From NCBI RefSeq assembly GCF_023078275.1, contig NC_062975.1:248001-312000 (forward strand): a DNA stretch of 64,000 nucleotides, in the 5' to 3' direction. The stretch is from Leguminivora glycinivorella. Lineage: Eukaryota; Arthropoda; Insecta; Lepidoptera; Tortricidae. Under the pieces are notes generated by a model that did not search any database, was not told the origin of the DNA, and saw nothing but the letters and a program-made list of their open reading frames with translations. Shown here one piece after another: positions 1 through 10,925 of this stretch. The translations under genes and the position numbers were made by a program. The first letter of the stretch is position 1; each line of letters opens with the position of its first letter.

Positions 1-70
1 GATAGATAGCTACGAAAGATATATTTAGATACCTATTTATCGTGAGCGTTTGTGCATTCGGCTACGCACA
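1..70. mobile_element. MITE family B, terminal fragment
   Basis: The window opens inside a short repeat ending in the motif 'gtgcattcggctacgcac'. The same end closes the copy at 15679-15839 and, reversed, opens the copy at 20765. Only one arm is present here. No coding capacity. Confidence 0.6.
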
Positions 71-103
71 GTGAACTAGGTAGCCAAATGCCACAATGCT
101 GGT

Positions 104-262
104 TGAATAGTGACGTCATTTTTCGCAGTGCTTGAGACGCTCTCGCTCGGAAGACGCTATTGAGAGGTGGTTCGAGGCAGGCATGGGCCAGGTGGTTGTG
201 CGCCACCAGGCGGTCTAGCCCCGTAATTAATAGGTTCATGAGCATGGGCGCGGAATGTCGCG
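104..262. repeat. Duplicated segment, copy 1 (uninterrupted)
   Basis: This ~160-bp stretch starts at a CRE-like palindrome (TGACGTCA) and runs through 'cgctcggaagacgctatt' to 'taattaataggttcatgag'. It recurs at 876-1303, where a foldback element interrupts it. This copy therefore serves as the empty-site paralogue for that insertion. I see no coding function. Confidence 0.75.
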
Positions 263-817
263 ACTCTAGCAGCTAAGCTGGAATTTTCCCAACGTCACAT
301 AAGGGGTGCTAGTCGCCTTGCTTGTCCTCGGCACAATACATCTGCATTTCGTGGCAGTTTCAGGTACTCTGCCACGAAGTGCTGGAACAATATACCGCCA
401 CCCATCCGCAACTCAGCGTCTGTTCAATCCTTTAAAATTAAGTATAAAAAGCACATTCTGAATTCTCAAAAATTGTGTCTAAATTAAGTGCCGATTATAT
501 AACATCTCTGTTTTTGTGTCAAAGTATAAAATAATAGTAATAAGTAAAAATAAAAACCTGTTTCTCTTGATTAAGTGTCGTGGCTCATTATAATGTTTAG
601 TTTACTTAGTACAGTATAACTTGTCGTTATATTATGGTTATTATTCTATTAAGGGTTGCCACGGAAGACCAGCGTCAAAGTATCCAAAAGGTACCTTGAC
701 ACCAAGCTGAGTGGAAACCTTTTCAGTGACGTTTTATTTCAATTTTTGTGACATCTTTTTGTAATTTATATTCGTTTAAGCGTCCTGAATAAAGTTTTTT
801 CTATTCTATTCTATTCT
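263..817 (+). mobile_element. 5'-truncated LINE 3' end (CR1/L2-like)
   Basis: A LINE 3' end: the last ~45 codons of an ORF2 (347-487), an AT-rich 3' UTR, an AATAAA signal at 788-793 and a short pentameric tail, (TTCTA)n, at about 797-816. A short-period tail instead of poly(A) is usual for CR1/L2-type LINEs. The 5' limit is not sharp, and I see no target duplication. The neighbouring repeated segment ends just before it. Confidence 0.65.
347..487 (+). pseudogene. LINE ORF2 C-terminal fragment
   Basis: Reading from 347 gives a 46-codon open stretch ending in TAA at 485-487. It contains the motif KCWNNIPPPIRNSASVQSFK, which matches the 'LWNSLP..IR.S.S...FK..LK..LL' signature at the extreme C terminus of many CR1/L2/Jockey-type reverse transcriptases. 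Endonuclease and RT catalytic domains are absent, so this is a 5'-truncated dead copy. It has no start codon of its own. Clade is inferred from this short motif and the pentameric tail. Confidence 0.7.
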
Positions 818-875
818 TAATGTCTATAGCCGCTGCTCGACGCAATGATGGCGCAACACGCAATCGACGAAAAGC

Positions 876-1303
876 TGATAATAGTGACGTCATTTTTCGC
901 AGTGCTTAGTAAGGCAGCGTTCCCACTTATGCGTCGCGTGTCTCGGGGCGCGCAAGGGGCGTCCGCGCCACGCCGCTTAAGTGTAATTCAAAAAACGTCT
1001 CCTCAGTACATTTTGTATAGGAAAGACGTAAGACGTGCCCCGCTTGGCGGCGCGCCTTACGTCCTTCCTATACAAAATGTACTGAGGAGACGCTTTTTGA
1101 ATTACACTAGGTGGCGTGGCGCGGACGCCCTTTGCGCGCCCCGAGACACGCGACGCATAAGTGGGAACGCTGCCTTAAACGGCCTCGCTCGGAAGACGCT
1201 ATTGAGAGGTGGTTCTATAGCAGGCATGGGCCGGGTGGTTGTGCGCCACCAGGCGGTCTAGCCCCGTAATTAATAGGTTCATGAGGGGCGCGGAATGTAG
1301 CGA
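876..1303. repeat. Duplicated segment, copy 2 (interrupted)
   Basis: Second copy of the 104-262 segment. The match covers about 876-908, breaks for ~270 bp, then resumes at 'cctcgctcggaagacgct' (about 1183) and runs to about 1303. The gap is filled by the foldback element described next. Small GC-rich open frames here arise from the palindrome and are not genes. Confidence 0.75.
909..1178. mobile_element. Foldback/MITE with ~123-bp inverted arms
   Basis: The left arm begins 'gtaaggcagcgttcccac' and the right arm ends with its complement. Arms of ~123 bp differ at only a few positions and leave a loop of ~20 nt (about 1032-1054). No ORF. Comparison with the uninterrupted paralogue at 104-262 shows it is an insertion. 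TTA occurs at both junctions (906-908; 1175-1177), which would fit a PIF/Harbinger-type 3-bp duplication, but this is ambiguous. Confidence 0.8.
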
Positions 1304-1420
1304 TAGTATCGGCAGCCGACGCGGCGCGGTGCGGCGCTGCGGGAGACACAGCCTAATTCAGCCTATGCAAACTAGTGGGCTGCCTTCACCGAGTCACATG
1401 GGAGCGGGTAACATTTTTTT

Positions 1421-1500
1421 ATGGGATAGGAGGCAAACGAGCAGACAGGTCGCCTGATGGTAAGCGATCACTGCCGCCCATGGACACCCGAAACACCAGA
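1421..1500. repeat. Interspersed repeat with 'aggaggcaaacgagcag'
   Basis: Short segment with 'gcctgatggtaagcgatc' and 'cccatggacacccgaaac'. I recognise this as a very common lepidopteran interspersed repeat. Diverged relatives lie at 13553-13605 and 14145-14215. Confidence 0.5.
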
Positions 1501-1526
1501 ATGTGTGTGTGTGTGTGTGTGTGTGA
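1501..1526. repeat. (GT)n microsatellite
   Basis: About twelve GT dinucleotides, directly abutting the preceding interspersed repeat. Confidence 0.95.
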
Positions 1527-2270
1527 TGGGTGGTGTGGTGTGTAACATTAATTGTAAATATTGTAATCCATCATGAGGCTTCCTGAGCTTACGGAAGGAC
1601 TCAATAAAATCAATAGTAGGTATCAGTACTATTAAATTTACTTATTCCTTCTCATTTCTACTCATAGCCGCTCATCTTCACCTCAGTGGGAAAAGTGAGG
1701 TGAAATAAGATTGATGATTTCGTTGAAAATCTCTAACCTAGTCCTAAACCTAGGCGTAAACCTTTTGTTATTCTTTGATTTTTTTTTTCTTGGATCTGCG
1801 TCTTTCCTATATTTTCGTTCTCTTCAGACATCTCCTAAAATATGATGAGTCAGACAGTGCAGCCGAGTCGTTAGAATACCTCGCTTAACCCTGTAGTGCT
1901 GCGCAGACGCAGGCGGCAACTCTATTAATCAATTACCAAATGTCATTATTTACATCACGTCGCCCCGCTCGCGTCCCGCCACCGTCCCGCCACCGGCACG
2001 CCACCGGCACGCTGCGTCCCGTAGCGTGTCCCGGCGCCCCGGGGTTAGGCAAAAAAAAAGTCCACATCAGCTGATAATATACAAAATACGGCAGTTTTGG
2101 ATAAGTATAGGTAATAAGTCATTTCCTCAAAGGTTGACTGGAAGAAATCCCACTATGTTATGTACAATAAAGCTTATAATAATTTACAGGACAGATAGTC
2201 TCGATTACAGTGTAAAGAATACTCTAGTCTAGAGCTTCGATACGAGTTTTACAGTAAAGGACTCAAAGAA
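1527..2270. other. No gene recognised
   Basis: The first ~100 bp end in 'ggactcaataaaatcaatag' and may be another LINE 3' end. The rest holds a GC-rich patch near 1960-2045, with short direct repeats of 'cgccaccg', and AT-rich sequence. I see no gene. Confidence 0.5.
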
Positions 2271-2396
2271 GGGTGCATTGGGGTAATTTCGAAAGTCACA
2301 TAAAAACACAAAAATCACCATTATTTCCATCATATCAAGATTCCCCTATCGAAATTACCCGGACATTTCGATACTTCGAAATTACTCCAATGCAAT
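2271..2396. mobile_element. Small MITE with 'tgcattggggtaatttcgaa' ends
   Basis: Inverted ends: TGCATTGGGGTAATTTCGAA on the left against the complement of 'ttcgaaattactccaatgca' on the right (one mismatch), enclosing ~85 bp. No ORF. A related single end occurs at about 11325. The ends at 47703 and 49651 begin similarly (GTGCGTTGGGGTAA). Confidence 0.7.
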
Positions 2397-2424
2397 TGAA
2401 TATGTCCCAACGATAAATAAAAAA

Positions 2425-2570
2425 TGATGATGTTTAAACTGACAAACATATTAGACGGAAAATGAGCCGAAGTGTCTTAACTGGATAATAAATCAGATGG
2501 CGCGATAGTCGTGATTTACTTCCGACTCTATTTATATAGAGATCCTGCGCCCGCGCCGGTTTAACCACAG
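2425..2570. repeat. Direct duplication, left copy
   Basis: About 145 bp from 'aaactgacaaacatatta' through 'gagatcctgcgcccgcgcc', repeated at 3065-3205 with a few substitutions and a small indel. A SINE sits between the copies. Confidence 0.8.
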
Positions 2571-2712
2571 ATCGGAACCACGGAGGACAGAGAATGACTT
2601 CTGAGGGTACTAAGCAGATGTTCCTAGGTTCGGTAAAGGATTGTGTGATGTGTAGGTAGTGTAGGTACAGTTATTTATTTGTTCCTCGTGGATGTTTTCT
2701 TTGTATCAAGTT

Positions 2713-3040
2713 CATCATCATCCTCCTTGCGTTATCCCGGCATTTGCCACGGCTCATGGGAGCCTGGGGTCCGCTTTGACAACTAATTCCAATATTTGGC
2801 GTAGGCACTAGTTTTTACGAAAGCGACTGCCATCTGACCTTCCAACCCGAAGGGTAACTACGCCTTATTGGAATTAGTCCGGTTTTCTCACGATGTTTTC
2901 CTTCACCGAAAAGCGACTGGCAAATATCAAATGACATTTCGCACATAAGTTTCGAAAAACTTATTGGTACGAGCCGGGGTTCGAACCCGCGACCTCCGGA
3001 TCGTAAGTCGCACGCTCTTACCGCTAGGTCACCAGCGCTT
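2713..3040 (-). mobile_element. tRNA-derived SINE, copy 1
   Basis: On the minus strand the element starts 'aagcgctggtgacctagcgg' with an A-box-like motif, then a B box (GGTTCGAACCC) about 50 nt on. It ends in 'ggaggatgatgatg'. It matches the copies at 29828-30151 and 36041-36360 end to end. Target duplication: 'ctttgtatcaagtt' (2699-2712) and 'ctttgtaatcaagtt' (3041-3055), with a one-base indel. The tRNA-like head is a pol III promoter; it encodes no protein. Confidence 0.9.
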
Positions 3041-3064
3041 CTTTGTAATCAAGTTATGGCGATT

Positions 3065-3205
3065 TATTATGATATTTAAGAACTGACAAACATATTGGAC
3101 GAAATGAGCCGAAGTGTCTTAACTAGGCAATAAATCAGATGGCGCGATAGATGTGATTTACCTCCGACTCTATTTAGAGATCCTGCGCCCGCGCCGGTTC
3201 AATCA
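3065..3205. repeat. Direct duplication, right copy
   Basis: Matches 2425-2570, including 'aaatcagatggcgcgatag'. It diverges after 'cgcgccggtt', where the tRNA-like segment begins. Confidence 0.8.
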
Positions 3206-3220
3206 CGCAGGAGCAGGGAG

Positions 3221-3332
3221 GGTGCTCAGCCCGGTCCTGCCTGAGTTCGGATCCCGGTAGGGGCTTGAGATTCGAACCTGCGCCCCTCTGAATTGCTGGT
3301 CCAGCCGCTCTGCCCAACTGAGCTGCGGAATT
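3221..3332 (-). mobile_element. tRNA-like SINE head or tRNA relic
   Basis: The minus strand shows an A-box-like 'cagctcagttggg', a possible 5-bp anticodon stem (CTGGA/TTCAG) and a B box 'ggttcgaatctc'. Loop position 33 is not U, and no convincing 7-bp acceptor stem closes the cloverleaf. I read it as a tRNA-derived SINE head or relic, not a working tRNA gene. Confidence 0.5.
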
Positions 3333-4330
3333 TTTCCATTTCTTTTTTATACTGAGAGACAGGTAAAGAAAATGTGTTTCCTTGCAAATGAATTGTGCAA
3401 AAAATATGTAGGTAGGTAGTGTAGGTACTGACCCGATGTTACATCTGGAATGTAGAATATATAATAGTACATTACATCAGAGGCCGGGAAAATGAGGATT
3501 TCCGGCCAAGTGGGTATATACGGCCAAGCGAGCGTGCGAGCGAGGCCGGATAGGGATACGAGGCCGGGAATGTATAGTGCTTTTCTCAAACATACAATTA
3601 AATAAAAAAAAAATCTCTAAAGGACAATATTTTATTTAAAAAAGTTACTTTGCAGGCCTAGGCCTAAAAAATAATATGAAATCCCTTTACAGTCCTCTCG
3701 AGTTGTTGCGCCCAAAAAGCGCTACTTCCCAGCCCATTTTAAGGAACGTAAAGACAATATTTCATTGCATGTTTGAGAAAAACATATAAATATATGTTAT
3801 TGAATATGACGTCAGTACAGTTAATCTCATATGAGTGACTATGAGTATATTCGGCGCCGCCTTTCACTAGTTTCTTAATTAGAGACGATAATATACGTTA
3901 CTGCGTGATTTATCCCTTTCACGATAACCACGAATAAATACACTCATATTTCAATTTGATTTATCTTTTCAATTCGTGGAGATTGGGGTTGAGATGAACT
4001 CACATTTTAAAAATAAATAGGGAATAGGTATTTGAATGTATGTATATGATTGATATTCAAAAATAGATGTAAATAGTGCCTGAAAGTTGCCGACACCTCA
4101 TGTCTTAACCAGCTTGCTTAGCTGTCCGACAGTTAATATACACAGCGCATCTGTTTCGATATCTTTATCGGCATGTCCTCGTAAACACAAATATTCGTCA
4201 CATAAGTGCCTCAATCATCTTCACCTGCTGCCCTTATCTCCACCCTGCACATTCAGGTAGCCCAGGAATCTCAATCAAAATAATATAAACGACACAATTG
4301 TTATCGACACGGCATCGAAACAAATTATAT
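3333..4330. other. No gene recognised
   Basis: AT-rich. Includes a block with three 'aggccgg' words (3481-3570) and an inverted pair ('cttttctcaaacatac' near 3575 and 'gcatgtttgagaaaa' near 3766), consistent with an old MITE of ~200-300 bp. No gene seen. Confidence 0.4.
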
Positions 4331-5900
4331 GTATATTAGAACGATCAAGCCGCGTTCTCGGAACGGCTGAAGCTTTGGTTAGAGATGTATGAAGCGGTGC
4401 AGCGGCCGGACATTCTTAAGACGTTTTCTGAAGCGGCGAGTTAGAGGGCTCTATTCAGATATGCGCGTGATATGGGAGCGCGCCATCTGCCCCGCCCGGC
4501 AATAAACACATCACCGGCCCTTCGACCTTCTGCCCCACACATTAAAAGCTAGTATGCCCTATGAGGAGTGAGCTCCCGTCGCGCATTCCGCGCACCGCTT
4601 GTATGTCAAGACTCACATTAAAATATATTTTGATACCTTATACATATGTATAACCGACACGTGCTGAGCGCCTGAAATAATACTCATAATTACCGGAAGC
4701 CGCGTTCAGGTGCCCGCCACACTTCATCGAGTATTATAACTTAATATTAGCCGCAATAAACAGTTGAAGTTTTTCTAATTTCCCGTGAGTCAGCGGTAAT
4801 GGGGCGCCGACAACTTCATGCGAGAAGTTACAAATTAACTTTCAGCGAAACATAATGATCCGCGCCGTGACTCGCACTTCTCAGATCCTATACGAGGGTT
4901 TAAAATTGGAATTCTTACGGCGTTCGGCTTCATCTTTTTAATAGACACTTGTTTAGGACGAAGAAAGGGTCATAATGAATGCAGCGGGCGAGGCAAAGGG
5001 CTACCAGTTTTTCGCTCGCGGCTTGACCGCGCGGTGACCGGCGGCGGGGACGTTTTTCCTCGGCCGCCGCTTTGAGTCGCCGCCGTACTTAATTAAATAC
5101 GAGCGACAAGCGACGACGCCGGGGCCAACAAATTTGCCTGCCCTTCCCCCGTCCCCCCACCGCCCGGCACCCGCGCCCGTGAGAGACTGCGAAACGTTTA
5201 ATTAAATTTATCGACCTTATCTGTCCACATCTCACACCGCGAGAGCTGCGCGGATTTTTAGAATTCTCAATATCCGTGAGAAACTCGCGCCGCTCGGGCT
5301 CGGGGATGAAGCGGTTGCGGCCGGACAGGTGGACAATTGAACAAATTGCAACAAAAACGCGAGTGAGGCATCAAACCCGATTCAATTGGGCATTGTCGCT
5401 CGATTGTTTCCGCGCGCCTCATTACTTATGCGGCTCTGATTTATACCTCCGCGGCCCGATTCACGTGCCACTCATTTGCCGATCGTACACGACACGGAAA
5501 CAACGTATAAATTTCGAATCGATGATCGGCCGTTTAATCGAACAGCGCTTTGTCCGTTCCAATTAAAAGCCCATTACGGGTACAAGCCGCGCGGTGATTA
5601 ATCGAGCTTCCTAATTTTTAAAGTTGGAAGTCGTGTCGGTGTCGGCCGCGAATTATGCGTCCGCCCCGACCCCGAGCGAGCGGACCGAGGCTGGCCCTGG
5701 CCCGTCCGCTGTCGATGCGTGATGGAATCATTTCTCTGTTTGACAAACGATGGTGTGTCGGGTCGGGGAGGCATGATGGATGTCGCGGCGGCGCGGCGGG
5801 GCGCCGGCGTCGGTCGCGGCGTGTCACCAGCGGCGAACCACACCACCAATAATTTATCGTCGTCCGTTGCAACCTCTTCACCGCGCTATTAATTACAATC
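4331..5900. promoter_or_regulatory. GC-rich low-repeat block, candidate regulatory DNA
   Basis: This is the longest stretch without a recognised repeat. It is markedly richer in GC and CpG than its surroundings (especially 4985-5180 and 5590-5860) yet dotted with homeodomain-type cores such as 'acttaattaaata' (about 5088) and 'gtttaattaaattt' (about 5196), plus TTAAT/ATTA words. Several overlapping open frames exist on both strands, but none shows a domain. The mix of GC-rich stretches and ATTA clusters resembles conserved non-coding DNA near developmental genes. That reading is inference. Confidence 0.3.
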
Positions 5901-6904
5901 TGGGGCCCGTGAATCTACGTTAGAAATTGATTTTATTTCTAATGAACCTAATGTTTATCAAGATGTATAATTTTTTGTTGGGGTAAAAGCATGTTCGGGG
6001 GCCTCCGTGTGGAGTTTTGGAATAGTTGCGGCATTAATTCATTAGTTGTGGCATTGTTTATTAGGAGCGTTCCCAGTTTCCCACCGCATTCCTCCCGCTG
6101 GCTCCGCGAGTCCGCGCTCAGGAGCTCCGTGTAAACCATGCACACACTGTGTAGGTATATTTGTAATATAATCGTATTGTCTGTTTAGATACATAGGTAT
6201 TTACAGTTTCATTAAAACTTATTCACTAAACCCATAAGAATGTAAATTAAGTAATGTCCTCAACAATTAGTTAAGTATACTCGATATGCAGAGTATTATT
6301 AAATAGGTATACCTACACACAAATATTTACGTATCGCCTCGCATATTAACTTTTCAATCACAGCTTGTTAAATGTAATTGATACTGCGAAATTAAATGAA
6401 TTAATGAAGTGGTATATTACGGAAACCCCGCCGTGTCGGAAGTTTTGACACGTCTTATTTTTTCTCATAAAAATATATTTTTACTTACTTACCCAGTGAT
6501 ATTTCCTTAGTTCGGAATTCGGTGATAAAAACTACCAACTTATCGTAAGATGTATGAATTTAAATTCCGTCATTGTTTGTCCCATCACAAAAAGCACCAT
6601 GAACTGCAAAAACATCGCTATTAATCCACAAAGGAAGGATCAATTTCAAGTAAGTTACGCTTGAAAAAAACCCTCGTGTTTTATCAATAAGCAGAGTTGT
6701 CACCGGGAACACCGAGGGTTGTCATCTGATCGAGTTTTTCTGGTTTGTCCAAGTTTGGAGCCAGCCTGGGTAGCGTGAAATTCAGACTTTTTGTCAATGA
6801 TTTTGCTATTAAAAAGCACTGGATACTGGATATTCCTGAGTATGTTGGAGCTATCAATGTGATTTAAAATAAATGGTAACTTAAATAGACAATATGAACA
6901 AATT
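5901..6904. other. No gene recognised
   Basis: AT-rich, low-complexity sequence. No repeat family or coding motif recognised. Confidence 0.5.
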
Positions 6905-7268
6905 AAGGCATCATGGCTGCAGAAACACATAAGCGACGCAAATACGGAGGTATCGACGCCAATTACAACTTTATTGCTTTTGGCGTCGAGACCCTCGGTC
7001 CGTGGGGCCCGGGCGCCCAGATTTTATTCAAGGACTTGGCGAAGCGGTTAACATTAACAGATACTACGGGGGACAAAAGGGCTGGCAGCTTCCTCGCTCA
7101 ACGTATAAGTATTGCAATTTAGCGAGGAAATGCTGCCAGCATCTTGGGCACTATGCCTCAGGGGCCCTCCTTAGATTTAGATTTTTAGTTTAATTTTTAT
7201 TTTTAATCGGTTATGATATTTATTGTATGGAATTTTTATTTAGGTGTTTTTAATAAATAAATAATTTA
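6905..7268 (+). mobile_element. 5'-truncated LINE 3' end
   Basis: Carries the last ~90 codons of a LINE ORF2 and a short AT-rich 3' UTR ending in AATAAATAAATAA. Imperfect flanking repeats 'ttaaggcatcatggc' (about 6904) and 'attaggcatcattgc' (about 7270) look like an aged target duplication. Confidence 0.7.
6913..7188 (+). pseudogene. LINE ORF2 C-terminal fragment with internal stop
   Basis: The translation includes AFGVETLGPWGPGAQILFKD and, further on, GDKRAGSFLAQRISIAI. This is the C-terminal tail I know from invertebrate non-LTR reverse transcriptases ('VETLG.WG..A......L..R......D.R...FL.QR.S.AIQRGNAASI'). Here TAG at 7120-7122 replaces the expected Gln codon of 'AIQRGNAAS'. The frame continues RGNAASILGT to a natural stop at 7186-7188. 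Endonuclease and RT domains are missing, so it is a dead fragment. Confidence 0.75.
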
Positions 7269-8862
7269 CATTAGGCATCATTGCATTACCGTGGGCCTCA
7301 GTCAATCTGTGTAAGAATGTCCTATAATATTTATTTATTTTATTTATTTATTTGTTATCATAATTACGTATCAGACAAACAATAGCGATCTGCACCATGC
7401 CTTGTTTAGATGTTTTGTCGTTACTTCGCCCCGCAGGCGGCATCAACATTACACTAGCAGTCCTAAACGCACCCTGCAAAGGAAAGAGTCAACTCACCGA
7501 TACGCACGTGAGGATTAGGGTGTCCCCAAACCTATCGGCGCTGAATCGGTTTTCGCCGACAAAAAATGTTCTTTTCGCTTCATTGGTCGACTAGAGCCGT
7601 CGATATATTTGAGAAAACTCTTAATCAAACAGTTCAAACTCTGACTCGCACTAATTCTTATTCCGAACATAGTAATTAAGACTCCAAAGCAGGTTCTTCA
7701 TGCTATTTATTAATATTTTACAAAGCGTCATAGAAACAAAGTTCACTTGTTCTCGCCGGAACTCCACTGACAGTCCGCCGTTGGGGCTGCCAACTTACAA
7801 AAATATGTATATCAATCTTTGGGTAAAATTATGAGATATTTAACACTGCCTTACAATAATTATATCAATAATGTGTGAAGTTATGAAATTCTTAACATTT
7901 TGTATCCAGCGACTCTTTCAACACATGTAGAGGGGGTCAAGTGCTCCGAATAGAATATTACGATAAGTATAGCAATTGCAGTTTGAAACTAACATTTGGA
8001 TTAACTATAAAAATGTCTTTATTAACTAAAGAACCCTACTGCGTCGGCACTTTCATTCGTTTAGGTTAGGTTTATCGTTATTTTACTCAGGATATCAAAA
8101 AACTTAATGCTTAAGTAACCTATCCACATTTCTGCCTTTATTGTAAGCTAAGTACCTCCTTAATGTCAGACAAATAAATTTAAAATTCCACCATCACTCA
8201 CCGCAGTAAAAGCACCATAAATAGATACCCACCATCCAGATAATAGGTACCACTACCATAACACTGCAAAAAACATCGCAAATAGATCGAGTTCAAGCCC
8301 CTGTTGTCAGCAGGTGCCTTCGCCCCTCACACCCGGACTATCAAACTCAAAAACTAATAAAACCATTGACACGCTTATTCTGTACCAAATAGCACCACCC
8401 TTAGCTTTATATGAACCTTAATCGTTTAGGAATAAATTTCACAACTGCTCAGCTATTTATGTCAATCGAGTGTCAGCTTTTAACTGATCATCTGTGAACC
8501 GTAAGCCTAGTGTAATAAGGTTTATTAATATTAGTAAGTTTGTATGTGTATCGAGGGGCAGCGTTTGGGATCATTGCATGGGGTCAGTCTATGAATGGGA
8601 TATTACAATAATCCGCAAATGCAATTACTCCGCGCACTTGTTTGATGAATGACGCCGTTTTTCATTGCGATAAATATTGCCCTTATTAAAATAAATCTCA
8701 TATTGGATCTCGAAATTGGCATTAAACTTAAGTATTAAACCCACCCTAATGTTAAATAGATAATATTGGATAGATACAAATAATATTTTTATTGCAAACG
8801 GTACTTTTTAAATAGTATTTAATTTACACATAATACTCGTAGGCAGCGACTGTAAAACGTTG
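7269..8862. other. No gene recognised
   Basis: AT-rich. The segment around 8570-8720 ('ccgcaaatgcaattactc', 'cattgcgataaatattgc') is free of recognised repeats and could be conserved non-coding DNA. Nothing else is identifiable. Confidence 0.4.
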
Positions 8863-8864
8863 TA

Positions 8865-9002
8865 CAGTCGCCGTCATAAATAAGTGATGCTTTTTGTCCC
8901 TTGTCGCTTTTAATCGTTTGACAATTTCGTATGATAATTATTTCAAACACGATGTTAAAGTGACAAGGTACAGAAATCATCACTTATTTATGCCGGTGAC
9001 TG
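8865..9002. mobile_element. MITE, TA-flanked, CAGTCGCC ends
   Basis: Inverted ends of ~30 bp: left 'cagtcgccgtcataaataag', right the complement of 'cttatttatgccggtgactg'. TA at 8863-8864 and 9003-9004 suggests a Tc1/mariner-type insertion. 138 bp, no ORF. Confidence 0.8.
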
Positions 9003-10776
9003 TACGATACAAGTGCGAAGAGGGAATTCGCAGCTCGTGTCACTTCAGATAATATATCATCACTCGTTTCGAATTTTCTCTTTTTCCGCACCTAATTGTA
9101 CTGTTTTTACTAAAATATGATGATATTTTCGTAGGTAGTAAAATACCATACAGATTCTGATAAAATGTTACCTACATAATATGTTTATCACCATGTCATA
9201 CATGAAGATTATTAAAATGTGTAAAGTCAAAGTTCATTCGTTACACCGCTAATGGAAATGTGCCAAAGTGAACTTTTGACAAATCGTCAGTGTCAGATAT
9301 TAAAAACCAGCCAAGTGCGTGTCGGGCCACGTGTGATGATAGGGTTCCGTAACTTCATAATTTTGTAACATAAGTGCGACGTTGTTTTAATAAGATGGAA
9401 ACTTTTTGAAACTAATATTCAAAATAATAATCGTGCAAAGTTTTTCTGCTGATATATATTTGTGGCAATTTTTGCACGACCCATTCAATAGGTTTTGAAC
9501 TATAGATATGCTGTTGAATTCTGAGCTGCTACTCCGACGGGCGGGCATAATGAAACTACAAAGTACTTACTTATAACTTACTATACCAATACTATTCTCT
9601 AAAGCACCCTAAACCTCTACTCGAAATAAAAGTTTCATCTCGCGCACCAGCCCCAAACCCTCGCACCAGTCAACCAGCCATCCCCTCGCGTGGTCTGTGC
9701 CCCTCGCACTACATCGCGACTAATCGATTCATTCCACTCGCACAGAATCTGTCTGCTGTCCGATCAAATAAATGTACCGAAATGTCCGCACGTGCCGCGG
9801 GACAAGTGCCTAAAAAGATTAATACCGACTAATTCATTGCCTACGATATTAATTCGGGTTTATGACATGCGAAATTACTCTCAATAAATTGTGCATCCAG
9901 CGTCCCCACGTGCGTAGATATTAAACTTTTCATTAACTGAGGGTCGCCGGGTTTTCATTGAATCATTGCCCTTTTATTTTAAAAGAAGAATGTAGTAATA
10001 CGCATGTGTTTTTATACATTTTACGACATTTTTGGAGGGATGTGGTGTCCTCTTTGAGTCGGACAGGGTAAGGTGAGTGGTTCCTTTGACCTGTTGGAGT
10101 GTGTTCTTGTGCGGACCTTTCGTGGAGTATTTTGGATTGTTTACGCGTTATTACACGGCTAGTGAAGGTAGGCATCTATATCGAGTACACTCAATATTTT
10201 ATAATGTTAAATGTGTTATGAAAATTATGTTTTGATAGAGAAGGCAAAGGAGCAGATGACCCTTTCTCTTTTCTCGAAAATTTCAAATACAAATATAAAC
10301 CATTTATTCATGATAAACAGTCATAAAAATACAAACAAATGGTTAAAAAAAACAAACAGTATAAATAATGTTTACCATGAACTGACCCCGCCTCAGCATA
10401 TTGCTAACCGCTGGTCAGCGCTGGTCTTCCGATAAATTTGAATTTCGTACTGGTCCAGAATATCGCAAGTGTGTGTGTAATTAATTTCACAATTCCACTG
10501 TGCTTCTAAAGAAGTAGAAACTTTCTGCGCAACCAAATAACTTTGTGCCTTTTTATAGTCATCCTGGCTGCGGATCTTTATTTGCCTAAAATCAAACTAG
10601 CCAAAGTTGAAACACTAATAGCACGCACTTGCAACCCCTCTGCTGTTACAGGTCCATGGTCGATGGTCATTGCTTACTTTTAAACAATTCATCTGCTCAT
10701 TTGTCCCCTCTACCTATCATAGTAAAGTTTAGTGTATATACTTATATAGTGTCTATAATCTTTATTAATCAATCTA
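9003..10776. other. No gene; fragment of 'agggttccgt' family and possible regulatory DNA
   Basis: 9303-9352 ('ccaagtgcgtgtcgggccac', then 'agggttccgta') is the left end of the family seen complete at 28519-29067. About 9640-9960 is repeat-free and rich in ATTA/TTTATGAC-type words, so a regulatory role is possible. Nothing supports a protein gene. Confidence 0.4.
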
Positions 10777-10925
10777 CAGATGTAGTTCGAAAAGGGTTTC
10801 CTTCGGAAACGTTCGTATTTGTGATGCTAGATCAGTCAATGTCAATACATCTTGTACTGAGACTGACTGAAACAGCATGACACGTTCGTACGTTTCCGTA
10901 ACAATACGAAGGCAACTCTTTTCCT
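10777..10925. mobile_element. MITE family D, copy 1
   Basis: Left end CAGATGTAG then 'cgaaaagggtttcc'; the right part is its inverted relative ('tacgtttccgtaac'). It matches the better-preserved copy at 16977-17138. TA precedes the left end (10775-10776). Confidence 0.75.

Noticed and set aside
845..1261. 138-codon plus-strand ORF
   Set aside because: It runs through both arms of the foldback element; the Arg/Ala/Gly-rich translation results from GC-rich palindromic DNA, with no domain.
3221..3332. Functional tRNA gene (minus strand)
   Set aside because: A and B boxes are present, but the acceptor stem and U33 are missing; more likely a SINE head or relic.
5598..5881. Overlapping 65-87-codon ORFs on both strands
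   Set aside because: Pro/Arg-rich frames on both strands are expected in GC-rich DNA; no start context, splice signal or domain supports a gene.
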